Positions 1 through 6,337 of a DNA stretch of 7,186 bases are shown here, piece after piece (the first letter of the stretch is position 1; each line of letters starts with the position of its first letter). Source of the DNA: Chromatiales bacterium (GTDB taxonomy: Bacteria; Pseudomonadota; Gammaproteobacteria; UBA6429; Thiohalophilaceae); contig JAHEDB010000101.1 of the NCBI GenBank assembly GCA_024641465.1, positions 1 to 7,186 of the forward strand, read 5' to 3'. The notes beneath the pieces were generated by a model that worked only from the letters and a program-made list of their open reading frames with translations, had not been told where the DNA came from and searched no databases. A program made the translations under genes and the position numbers.

Positions 1-114
1 GTGCAGGGCCAGCCAGTAATCCGGGCTGAATTGCTCAATCTTGATGTCGTTGGCAACCGCTGGGTTATACAACACAAAATTCGAACCGGCCCGATATGTC
101 TTTGCTTCAATCAA
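1..114 (-). CDS. kdkA: Probable Kdo kinase (KdkA/WaaP-like), N-terminal 38 codons only
   Basis: Leftward gene cut off by the window edge. The visible translation runs from a TTG start through residues reading NFVLYNPAV, then IEQFSPDYW and LALH. The pattern of a short beta-strand with LY(N/D), then an acidic/Phe-Pro-x-Tyr/Trp segment, is how I remember the N-terminus of 3-deoxy-D-manno-octulosonate kinases, which phosphorylate Kdo of Kdo-lipid A using ATP at the inner membrane. The kinase GRG loop and catalytic residues lie outside the window, so the call rests on a short N-terminus plus LPS-core context. TTG at 114 is preferred because GAGGGA lies 6 nt upstream; another in-frame TTG exists at 132. 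The gene starts 24 nt after the upstream methyltransferase stop and is probably cotranscribed with it. An unrelated protein is possible. Confidence 0.6.
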   Translation of the reverse strand, partial: MIEAKTYRAGSNFVLYNPAVANDIKIEQFSPDYWLALH

Positions 115-120
115 TGTCAG

Positions 121-126
121 TCCCTC
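121..126 (-). promoter_or_regulatory. Ribosome binding site GAGGGA deciding a TTG start
   Basis: On the minus strand GAGGGA is followed by six bases (CTGACA) and then TTG at 114-112. This is the strongest Shine-Dalgarno match seen ahead of any gene in the window. It argues for the TTG at 114 rather than the TTG at 132, which lies upstream of the site. Confidence 0.6.
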
Positions 127-138
127 AGGCAAATATAT

Positions 139-984
139 TCAATTTATTTTTCGGGCGATTACGAAAAAGGCCACGCCGGGCACCAGCCTTTCCTTGATAT
201 TCTGTCGTAAAAACTTGGTGATGGCATTTTGATACGGCTTGGGTTTGGAGGCATTGCCCCGGTAGACGACCTCAAAGCCACTGTTCTCCAGCAGCTTGCC
301 GAGGGAGGCCGGATTGTAATAAAAGATATGGTGTTCACTGTCGTAATATCGACCCACCCGGCCTTTCTTCAGTCCGATTTTTTCCAGCAGGAATTTCAGC
401 CTTGAACCCCAGGCAGATATATTCGGCACACCGATGTAAAGATATCCGCCCGGGTTCAGAATGGTACGAAAATTTTTCAGCCTCGCCACCGGGTCCTTGA
501 GGTGCTCCACCACATGATGGGCATAGATCAGGTCAAATTTTTTATCGCCCCAGTCCAGCTTGTCAAAATCACCACACCGTATATCCATCTGCATCTTTTT
601 CGCCAGCTGTTCGGTGGTCGCACAGTCCACATCATAACCGCTGACCTGCCAGCCGAGTTTTCTGGCATGTAAGGCATAGGTGCCATTGCCCAGGCCAAAA
701 TCCAGCATCTCGCCTTTATTGGGGATATAGTGCTGGAGAACAGTAAAATTCTGTTTGCAGACCTCGTATTGCTCATCGATGGTGCGTTGCGTGTATTCAG
801 GGGTGATGTATCCGGCGTAATATTCCGTCAGATAGGCATCCGAATAGACCGGGTTCATGAACTGCACACCGCAGCCATCGCATCTGTAGATGTCATTGGC
901 GCGAAAATCGGAATGATGGTGATGAATGGCGGCTGAACGGCAAACGGGACAGGCCTCGTACTTCTTGTCAAACTTTTCCGGCAT
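139..984 (-). CDS. Class I SAM-dependent methyltransferase with N-terminal zinc ribbon
   Basis: A 281-residue predicted cytoplasmic methyltransferase. An N-terminal four-cysteine knuckle (C12, C15, C35, C38) should bind zinc. It is followed by a Rossmann domain with SAM motif I (D95-F-G97-L-G99-N-G101), the acidic end of strand 2 (D118/D120), and the motif HHVVEHLKDP at 156-165 typical of this superfamily. The C-terminal part has an EHH-x-F-Y segment and a GF motif, as in sugar or polysaccharide methyltransferases of surface-glycan loci. The substrate is not visible in the sequence; a core or oligosaccharide sugar is inferred from the neighbours. The ATG start has GAGGG 10 nt upstream. It is first in a leftward unit with the Kdo-kinase-like gene. 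Residues 21-24 are four natural histidines. It shares cysteine spacing with the methyltransferase at 4289-5089, suggesting paralogy. Confidence 0.85.
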   Translation of the reverse strand: MPEKFDKKYEACPVCRSAAIHHHHSDFRANDIYRCDGCGVQFMNPVYSDAYLTEYYAGYITPEYTQRTIDEQYEVCKQNFTVLQHYIPNKGEMLDFGLGNGTYALHARKLGWQVSGYDVDCATTEQLAKKMQMDIRCGDFDKLDWGDKKFDLIYAHHVVEHLKDPVARLKNFRTILNPGGYLYIGVPNISAWGSRLKFLLEKIGLKKGRVGRYYDSEHHIFYYNPASLGKLLENSGFEVVYRGNASKPKPYQNAITKFLRQNIKERLVPGVAFFVIARKIN

Positions 985-1131
985 TACATTTAAACCCTCA
1001 GAACACTAAACAAAATATACTCAAACTTTTGATAGAAAACCAGCCAACATATCGCGCGCCCGCTAAACTATCATCCCTAAAAAAATATAGTAGAATATAT
1101 CTATATCGCCGCTGCCGATGCAGCATAATCC
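985..1131. promoter_or_regulatory. AT-rich divergent intergenic region
   Basis: A 147-nt gap between two genes transcribed away from each other, so it should hold promoters for both. It is AT-rich compared with the flanking genes. TATAGT (1086-1091) and TAGAAT (1091-1096) resemble -10 boxes for the plus-strand gene but lack a matching -35 at 16-18 bp. TATATT on the minus strand (1014-1019) is a weak candidate for the leftward gene. A directly repeated TATATC lies at 1096-1107. No single promoter can be assigned with confidence. Confidence 0.4.
1111..1124 (+). other. Small hairpin just upstream of the GT9 start
   Basis: GCTGC (1111-1115), a four-base loop CGAT, and GCAGC (1120-1124) form a 5-bp stem ending 7 nt before the ATG at 1132. 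It occupies the place where a Shine-Dalgarno sequence would be expected, and none is visible. It has no T-tract, so it is not a terminator. A 5-bp stem can arise by chance. Confidence 0.3.
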
Positions 1132-2217
1132 ATGACCTGGACCTTTAACCAAACCATGAAAAGCACAGCCTCTCCCATCGATCCCAGCAAACTGAGAGAT
1201 ATCTGCTTGCTGAGACTCTCTGCGGTAGGAGACATTTGCCATACCCTGCCCGTGGTGCGCACCCTGCAAGCCGCTTTGCCCGAGGCCCGCATTACCTGGA
1301 TCATCGGCAAAACCGAGTACGGTCTAGTATATGACATTCCCGGCATCGAATTTGTCGTTTTTGATAAGACCAAAGGCCTTGACGCCTATCTTGATGTCAA
1401 ACGCCGGCTCAAGGGTCGGCGCTTTGATATTTTGCTGCATATGCAGATGTCGCTGCGCGCCAGCGCCCTCAGCCTGCTGATCCCGGCCCCCATCAAGCTC
1501 GGCTTCGACAAACAACGCGCCAAGGACATGCAATGGCTGTTCACCAATCGACAAATTACCCACCAGCCGGAACAGCATGTCATCGACAGTTTTTTTGGTT
1601 TTAGTGAAGCGCTTGGTATAACCGAGCATCGGTATCAATGGGCTATCCCCGTTCCGGAGGAGGCCAGGGCCTTCGCCCAACAGCACATCACCGCGAACCA
1701 ACCCGTACTGGTGATCAGCCCCTGTTCCAGCATGGCCTATCGCAACTGGCACGTGGCCGGTTATGCGGCCGTGGCGGACTATGCCGTGGAAAAATACCAG
1801 ATGCAGGTCATCCTCACCGGCGGGCCAGGCGGGATCGAAAAACAATATGGAGAAGAAATCAGTCAGGCCGTAACACACCCGCTGATTAACCTGATCGGTA
1901 AAACCAGCCTGAAACAATTATTGGCTATCCTCGCCAAGGCCCGCGTCGTGGTCGCCCCCGATGCCGGGCCCGCCCACATGGCCACGGCCGTCAATACCCC
2001 GGTGATCGGTCTGTATGCCACCACCAACCCGGATCGGGCCCGCCCTTACCTGAGTGCTGACATTACCGTCAATCGCTATCCCGAAGCCGTGCAGGATAAG
2101 TACGGCAAGCGCGTGACTGACATGCCCTGGGGCACCCGGGTCCGCGACCCGGGCACGATGGATCGCATCACGGTCGAGGATGTTACCGCTATGCTCGATA
2201 AAGTCATGCAGTCTTAA
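1132..2217 (+). CDS. Glycosyltransferase family 9 (heptosyltransferase-like)
   Basis: A 361-residue GT-B fold enzyme of the ADP-heptose:LPS heptosyltransferase family, acting on growing LPS core at the cytoplasmic face of the inner membrane. The N-terminal domain has RLSAVGDICHTLPV (28-41), where G33-D34 corresponds to the conserved Gly-Asp and catalytic Asp of WaaC-type enzymes. The donor-binding domain has a SPCSS segment near 197-201 and the family signature D277-A-G-P-A-H282, followed by a TTNP motif at 297-300. The C-terminus carries a WGTRVRDP segment (333-340) that I associate with a WaaC-like subgroup. An in-frame TAA at 1126 limits the start to ATG 1132 or ATG 1156 (residue 9); neither has a clear ribosome site, and 1156 would give a more usual N-terminus. 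It is transcribed alone and converges on the next gene with overlapping stops. The exact linkage made is not deducible. Confidence 0.87.
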   Translation: MTWTFNQTMKSTASPIDPSKLRDICLLRLSAVGDICHTLPVVRTLQAALPEARITWIIGKTEYGLVYDIPGIEFVVFDKTKGLDAYLDVKRRLKGRRFDILLHMQMSLRASALSLLIPAPIKLGFDKQRAKDMQWLFTNRQITHQPEQHVIDSFFGFSEALGITEHRYQWAIPVPEEARAFAQQHITANQPVLVISPCSSMAYRNWHVAGYAAVADYAVEKYQMQVILTGGPGGIEKQYGEEISQAVTHPLINLIGKTSLKQLLAILAKARVVVAPDAGPAHMATAVNTPVIGLYATTNPDRARPYLSADITVNRYPEAVQDKYGKRVTDMPWGTRVRDPGTMDRITVEDVTAMLDKVMQS

Positions 2218-3215
2218 GGAAAGAATACCTTGCTTGTTTCAAACACCGACTCCGGTGTTATTGCCGCCAATCCCAGTTCAGGCTGCGGCATCTGTTCGGC
2301 GCGCAACACTCGATACTGACTGTCCGGCACATAGGGCCCGCAATCACGCGGGTCATGCCCGGCGAACAGTGCAACCAGATTGGTACCCACCGCAGCGGCG
2401 ATATGCATCGGCCCGGTATCCGGGGAGATCAGCAGGTCCATGCGCTGCAACAGGGCCTTGTAACGTTCAAAGTTGAGCGGTGGGATCGACAGGATCACCT
2501 GTCCACCACTCAGCCGGACGATGGTTTCACCCAGCTCCCGGTCTTCCGGCACCAGGTCCATGATAACAACGATTCGCCTGGATTGGGTTTTGGCGTAATC
2601 GGCGAACAGACCGGCCAGTTTGGCAAAGTGCCCGGCCGGCCAGCCCTTTTCATTACGCGTGGCCCGATTCCGAAACGACAGCTTGCGCAAGGCGCTGAAA
2701 CTGGGGTGCAGGCCGATCACAAAATCATCGTCATTGATACCGTGCTGCAGCAGTTGTTCACGCGCCAGTTGTTTGCCCGACTCGGTCACCGGCAGATATA
2801 ACCAGCGATCAGACAACTCCTCATCCCGGCAGACCATTTGCAGGCAACGCCGCGCATAATTGGTGATGGTGTCTTGCGGGGTGATCTGTTTGATCGGTGC
2901 AGTCTGTTGTTCAATCAGTTTCAGGAAACTGCTTTTCATTTCAAAACAGAAAATTTTATCGTACACCGTCCGGTTGACTTCGCTTTTGACCCGCCCCCTC
3001 TCCAGCAGGCCCTTGATGCCCTTACGCTGGTAAATAATCAGTTGCGTCAACCGTGGGTGGAAGCCCTTTAAAACCCGCTTGCCGTCGGGACTGGTCAGGA
3101 CGTGCAGTTCGGCCTCCGGCCATATATCCAGCATGGCCTTGAGGGCGGCCGTTACCATCACGATGTCGCCGGCCCGACCAACACGGATTGCCAGAATCTT
3201 TATTTTAGCGTCCAA
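2214..3215 (-). CDS. Glycosyltransferase family 9 (heptosyltransferase-like), TTG start
   Basis: A 333-residue GT9 protein, last gene of the leftward operon. The N-terminal strand and loop IRVGRAGDIVM (10-20) carries the G16-D17 pair. HPSF at 170-173 and K190-G-W-P at the start of the donor domain are typical. The signature D266-T-G-P-M-H271 followed by IAAA and FAGHDP is clear. It presumably transfers heptose or a related sugar in LPS core assembly. The only start in the open frame after the in-frame stop at 3242-3240 is TTG at 3215, with no strong ribosome site. An ATG at 3226 is one base out of frame across a run of six A (see findings). It begins 24 nt after the previous stop, so translational coupling is likely. 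Its stop overlaps that of the convergent gene. Confidence 0.86.
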   Translation of the reverse strand: MDAKIKILAIRVGRAGDIVMVTAALKAMLDIWPEAELHVLTSPDGKRVLKGFHPRLTQLIIYQRKGIKGLLERGRVKSEVNRTVYDKIFCFEMKSSFLKLIEQQTAPIKQITPQDTITNYARRCLQMVCRDEELSDRWLYLPVTESGKQLAREQLLQHGINDDDFVIGLHPSFSALRKLSFRNRATRNEKGWPAGHFAKLAGLFADYAKTQSRRIVVIMDLVPEDRELGETIVRLSGGQVILSIPPLNFERYKALLQRMDLLISPDTGPMHIAAAVGTNLVALFAGHDPRDCGPYVPDSQYRVLRAEQMPQPELGLAAITPESVFETSKVFFP

Positions 3216-3239
3216 TTTTTTACCATTAAATATTATTGA

Positions 3240-4256
3240 TTAATCGAGTAATTCGTGTATCGCCTGACTGACCGCTGCAACCGTCGGAATCAGGCCATCG
3301 ATATCCTGTACTATCTTGTGTGGCCCATAACGCGGCCAGTATCGAAACGGCAGGCAGATAAACTGTTGCAGCGCAAAAAAAATTCCCACGCTGGGCACCC
3401 CCGCCGCGATGGCCAGGTGGCGGATGCCGGTGTCATTGGAGACTACCAGACTGGCACCTTTGATCAGGGCGATCGTTTCATCCAAGAAGTTGCAATCCAG
3501 GCCCTGGACATTGTGTCGGTCCCGACTGTGCTCCAGTAAACCATCGATGGATTCCCATGGTTCGCGGCCCTTCAGGACAAAATGCTCAAAGTCGACATAT
3601 TTTTTTGCATTCTGTTTAATCAACTCGGCATATCGCTCCAACGGCCAGCATTTAACCGGGGTCGAGGCGCTCGTGAAGTAGACAATATAGGGTCGGTCGG
3701 CCGGTCTTGTGTCGCCCGGTAAATCAAACATGGGGGGATAAGTAGTGGTAAAACCAAAGACATTCAACATGTCCAACAGGCAATCGGTTTCAAAATGAAG
3801 GTCTGAACGATACACCGTCACATCATAGAAGAGTTTTCGTTGCAGGCTGTGATAGGGAAAACCCACTCGCAGTGCTGAACGATGCAACAAACAAAGCCAG
3901 AAGGAACGGTGTGTGGCCGCCAGGTCAAAGATAATATCCTGCTTGCCGAGTTCGCGGGCCTTTTTGAACTGCTCACTAAACGATACTTCGCGACGGTCCT
4001 TACCGTACAAGGTATGGATACTATCCACCAGGTCATTGGGTACACCACGAGTATAGTTGCTGACAATGCTGAGGGTGATATAGGCATTGGGAAAACAACG
4101 CCGGACTTCTTTTAAAAACGGGCGGGTCAGTATCATGTCGCCCAGTGCGGCGTGACGGATAACTGCAATTTTACCTACTGCCTCGGGTTTAAGCGACTGC
4201 ACTCGTTTAACGGCCTTTACAGAGGCCCATGCGCCATTTCCAAACCAGAGCTTCAT
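3240..4256 (-). CDS. Glycosyltransferase family 9 (heptosyltransferase-like), divergent signature
   Basis: A 338-residue GT9 protein in the leftward operon. A basic, Trp-containing extension of about 28 residues precedes the first strand, then IRHAALGDMILTRP (33-46) gives the conserved G39-D40. The donor domain shows TSAS (195-198) followed by K202-C-W-P-L, and the signature N274-D275-T-G-I-R-H280. The usual Pro of D-T/S-G-P-x-H is Ile here and the position before His is Arg, so it is a divergent family member and the donor may not be ADP-L-glycero-D-manno-heptose. The ATG at 4256 has only a distant AGGG (about 15 nt upstream). It lies 32 nt after the methyltransferase stop and 24 nt before the next GT9 start. 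A role in LPS core or oligosaccharide synthesis is inferred from context. Confidence 0.83.
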   Translation of the reverse strand: MKLWFGNGAWASVKAVKRVQSLKPEAVGKIAVIRHAALGDMILTRPFLKEVRRCFPNAYITLSIVSNYTRGVPNDLVDSIHTLYGKDRREVSFSEQFKKARELGKQDIIFDLAATHRSFWLCLLHRSALRVGFPYHSLQRKLFYDVTVYRSDLHFETDCLLDMLNVFGFTTTYPPMFDLPGDTRPADRPYIVYFTSASTPVKCWPLERYAELIKQNAKKYVDFEHFVLKGREPWESIDGLLEHSRDRHNVQGLDCNFLDETIALIKGASLVVSNDTGIRHLAIAAGVPSVGIFFALQQFICLPFRYWPRYGPHKIVQDIDGLIPTVAAVSQAIHELLD

Positions 4257-4288
4257 AGTTACGAAAAGTTACCCTGTTTTCACATCCA

Positions 4289-5089
4289 TTATTTTTTCAA
4301 AACGGCAACAAAATTACCGTCCGCCTCTTCAAAGGCATCGTGTATGGTCACTTCCCGAAAACCTGCCTGTTTGGCGAAGTCGATAAAATTTTTAGCGCCG
4401 AACAGATGTAAATGCTCCAGCGGTTTCAGCGCGCCCCAGTTACAGCCCAGGGTCCTGGCCTGAGGGCAATCCCCGTCCGGGGTTTGTATTACAAAGGCCC
4501 CGCCCTGTTTGAGGATCCGGTGCACCTCTTGCAGATCGGCCAGCGGGTCTTCAAAATGCTCAACCACATCGATCGCCGTGATCAGGTCAAAATAACCGTC
4601 CGTAAAACGTTGTGCCACATCACAGAACTTGTCGCTGTAAACATGCGAGCTGAATTGTGGATAGGTATTGCAAAATGGTCGAACCAGCACAGTGACCAGT
4701 TCTACACCATATACGTCATAGTGTTCTTCAATACCGGCGGTAAGCAGAAAACCCTTGTTGCAACCGATATCCAGATATTTTTTCTGCGTGTCCTGGGCAA
4801 TATATTGTTTGGCGAAGGCGAAGATCCCTCGCGCCCGGTGTAGAAAATGAGAATAGCCTTTGATGCTGCGCATTTTCCGAAACGGCGCCAGCAGCTTGCG
4901 CCGTAACGACCGGAGGCCGCCCCCGGTATAGGCCTTATGCATTGCCTGATTATCGGCAAAATTATCGACATAGATCAAACCGCAGGTATTGCACCGCACA
5001 TACTCCAGCTTGTCGTAACTGCAATAATGCTCAACCTGCTGCTGGTCGTGGCAGATAATACAGGGTCGTATAGATTGGTATTGGCTCAT
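4289..5089 (-). CDS. Class I SAM-dependent methyltransferase with N-terminal zinc ribbon
   Basis: A 266-residue protein with the same architecture as the methyltransferase at 139-984. It has a four-cysteine zinc ribbon (C10, C13, C33, C36), a basic linker (about 59-77), SAM motif I D107-I-G109-C-N-K-G113, E130 at the end of strand 2, and DVVEHFEDP at 174-182. A PDGD segment and EHLHLF near 227-232 match the conserved His/Phe element of this methyltransferase group. It is predicted to be cytoplasmic. The substrate is unknown; a glycan or sugar-nucleotide in LPS assembly is inferred because it sits between a GT4 and two GT9 genes. The ATG at 5089 lies 19 nt after the GT4 stop with no clear ribosome site, suggesting translational coupling. 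Confidence 0.84.
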   Translation of the reverse strand: MSQYQSIRPCIICHDQQQVEHYCSYDKLEYVRCNTCGLIYVDNFADNQAMHKAYTGGGLRSLRRKLLAPFRKMRSIKGYSHFLHRARGIFAFAKQYIAQDTQKKYLDIGCNKGFLLTAGIEEHYDVYGVELVTVLVRPFCNTYPQFSSHVYSDKFCDVAQRFTDGYFDLITAIDVVEHFEDPLADLQEVHRILKQGGAFVIQTPDGDCPQARTLGCNWGALKPLEHLHLFGAKNFIDFAKQAGFREVTIHDAFEEADGNFVAVLKK

Positions 5090-5108
5090 GATGTATCGTT
5101 GATATCGT

Positions 5109-6227
5109 TTACGGTAGTGGGTGGCCGGTCAGCGCAGTAAAAACCTGCATTAACTTAGTATAGTGTTGTTGCTCTGAGAATACTTCATCGGCAAATTGCT
5201 GACCAGCCCTGGCCAGCCTTTTACGTAACGCCGGGTCGTCGGCCAGCCGCTTCAGGCAGGCTGCCAGCCCTGCCGCATCCCCCGGCTCATACAGCAGCCC
5301 CGTCACGTCGTGCTCGATGATCTCCGGTACACCGCCTGCGTTGGATCCAATCACCGGGACCCCGCATTTCATCCCTTCGATCAACACCAGGCCAAAGGTC
5401 TCGGCATAGGTGGTCAGGACAATGACATCAAAACAGTTAAAAATATAGGTGGGTTTATCCATAAAACCTAGATAATGAAACTGCCCGAGCAGGCCCCAGG
5501 CCCGCGCCTGCTTCTGCAACTTGTCAAAGTAGCCCGGGTCCATCACATGCCCCATCAGGGCCACTTCAACCTGTACGCCCTGCTCATGTAAATGATGGAT
5601 CGCCTCCAGCAATATATGCTGACCCTTGCCATGCTCAATCCGACCAGGCAGGAGTATCCTGAATTTCCCTTTATCTATCCCCTTGTCTGACAAAAAAGAT
5701 TCACAATGAGCCAGGTCTGCCTGAGCCAACTCGGCCACCCCATGGTAAAGCAGGTGAATATTGTCTTTTGCCAATGGCAAGAATCGTTCAGCCTCAGCAT
5801 ACAGTCGCCGGGTGATCACCAGATAGGCATCGATGTTCTGGTAAATAAAACGATGGTAAAAATCCCTTTTATGGCGAGTGATGGTCATGTGGCGAATAAA
5901 CACCAACTTCGGCTTACTGCGGGACAGGCGTTTGGCCAGGACGGCCAGCAGCAGGTCCTGGGTCCAGTGTACATGCAGGATCTGACACTGATGCTGATCG
6001 AGGACACGCGCCAGTTGCCAGGCGGCAATCAGGGGTAAGGGTTTGAATCGCGGCCGCAGCGTGACGGTGTTAAGCTTGCTATCGTGCAGACGCTCGGCAA
6101 TCATGCTACCGGGTCTCATCACCACCAGACAGTCATGCCCCTGATGCTGCAACCATTCGCTGATATTCAGGGCGTAGAGTTCCAGACCACCCCAGCCTGA
6201 TGAGGTACACAGTTCGGCTATTTTCAT
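5109..6227 (-). CDS. Glycosyltransferase family 4 (GT-B, retaining)
   Basis: A 372-residue GT4 enzyme, first gene of the leftward operon. The N-terminal domain has SSGWGGLELYA (9-19), the glycine-rich acceptor-side loop, and HVHW at 85-88. The C-terminal donor domain has PGRIEHGKGQ (194-203), with R196 and K201 expected to contact the nucleotide-sugar phosphates. The hallmark E-x7-E motif is E276 to E284 in AETFGLVLIEG, followed by GVPVIGSNAGGVPEII. Length is typical of a full enzyme. It probably adds a hexose from a nucleotide sugar to the LPS core on the cytoplasmic side of the membrane, as WaaG-type enzymes do, but donor and acceptor cannot be read from the sequence. The ATG at 6227 has no strong ribosome site. 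The likely promoter lies in the divergent gap at 6228-6337. Confidence 0.87.
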   Translation of the reverse strand: MKIAELCTSSGWGGLELYALNISEWLQHQGHDCLVVMRPGSMIAERLHDSKLNTVTLRPRFKPLPLIAAWQLARVLDQHQCQILHVHWTQDLLLAVLAKRLSRSKPKLVFIRHMTITRHKRDFYHRFIYQNIDAYLVITRRLYAEAERFLPLAKDNIHLLYHGVAELAQADLAHCESFLSDKGIDKGKFRILLPGRIEHGKGQHILLEAIHHLHEQGVQVEVALMGHVMDPGYFDKLQKQARAWGLLGQFHYLGFMDKPTYIFNCFDVIVLTTYAETFGLVLIEGMKCGVPVIGSNAGGVPEIIEHDVTGLLYEPGDAAGLAACLKRLADDPALRKRLARAGQQFADEVFSEQQHYTKLMQVFTALTGHPLP

Positions 6228-6256
6228 ATCAAGGTCGGGTCGAATCCTGCGCTTGA

Positions 6257-6279
6257 GGTGTTTTTACACCCATTTTTTT
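6257..6279 (+). terminator. Weak terminator-like hairpin with T-run
   Basis: GGTGT (6257-6261), loop TTTT, and ACACC (6266-6270) form a 5-bp stem followed by CA and seven T (6273-6279). On the plus strand this looks like a short Rho-independent terminator, yet no plus-strand gene lies just upstream. It may block antisense transcripts from the GT4 gene, or simply be part of the AT-rich leader. On the minus strand it lies in the 5' leader of the GT4 gene without a U-tract. Confidence 0.25.
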
Positions 6280-6283
6280 ACAC
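6261..6283. repeat. Direct repeat TTTTTACAC, two copies
   Basis: The 9-bp sequence TTTTTACAC occurs at 6261-6269 and again at 6275-6283, a 14-bp period. The second copy contains the TTTACA -35 box of the plus-strand promoter. It could be a tandem regulator site, but low-complexity T-tracts make chance repeats likely. Confidence 0.35.
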
Positions 6284-6304
6284 TGCGGTGAAATGAATTA
6301 TACT
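6277..6304 (+). promoter_or_regulatory. Sigma70-type promoter for the plus-strand GT9 gene
   Basis: TTTACA (6277-6282, 5 of 6 consensus) and TATACT (6299-6304, 5 of 6 consensus) are separated by 16 bp, pointing toward the ATG at 6338. Transcription would start near 6311, giving a leader of about 27 nt. This is the best promoter match in the window. Confidence 0.55.
6297..6302 (-). promoter_or_regulatory. Perfect -10 box facing the GT4 operon
   Basis: The minus strand reads TATAAT here, a full consensus -10 in the correct orientation for the leftward GT4-methyltransferase-GT9-GT9 operon. No good -35 is seen at 16-18 bp upstream, so it may need an activator or be weak. It overlaps the plus-strand -10 by four bases. 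Confidence 0.4.
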
Positions 6305-6337
6305 CGCTTGTTATCAATTACATATTGTACCGCATAA

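Noticed and set aside
1..210. Plus-strand open frame at the left edge
   Set aside because: It overlaps the 3' end of the methyltransferase and the Kdo-kinase-like N-terminus, both better supported on the minus strand by motifs and a ribosome site.
139..984. Run of four histidines in the methyltransferase, resembling an affinity tag
   Set aside because: It is internal (residues 21-24) within the zinc-ribbon loop and flanked by natural sequence; not an engineered tag.
1324..1917. 197-codon open frame on the minus strand
   Set aside because: It lies wholly inside the clear GT9 gene on the opposite strand and its translation has no recognisable motif; it is a shadow frame.
2355..2801. 148-codon open frame on the plus strand
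   Set aside because: Antisense to the GT9 gene at 2214-3215, with no recognisable domain; a shadow of a well-supported gene.
4269..4289. Six-codon frame starting in the TAATG overlap after the methyltransferase stop (minus strand)
   Set aside because: Too short to support, no ribosome site, and no attenuation structure around it; probably chance.
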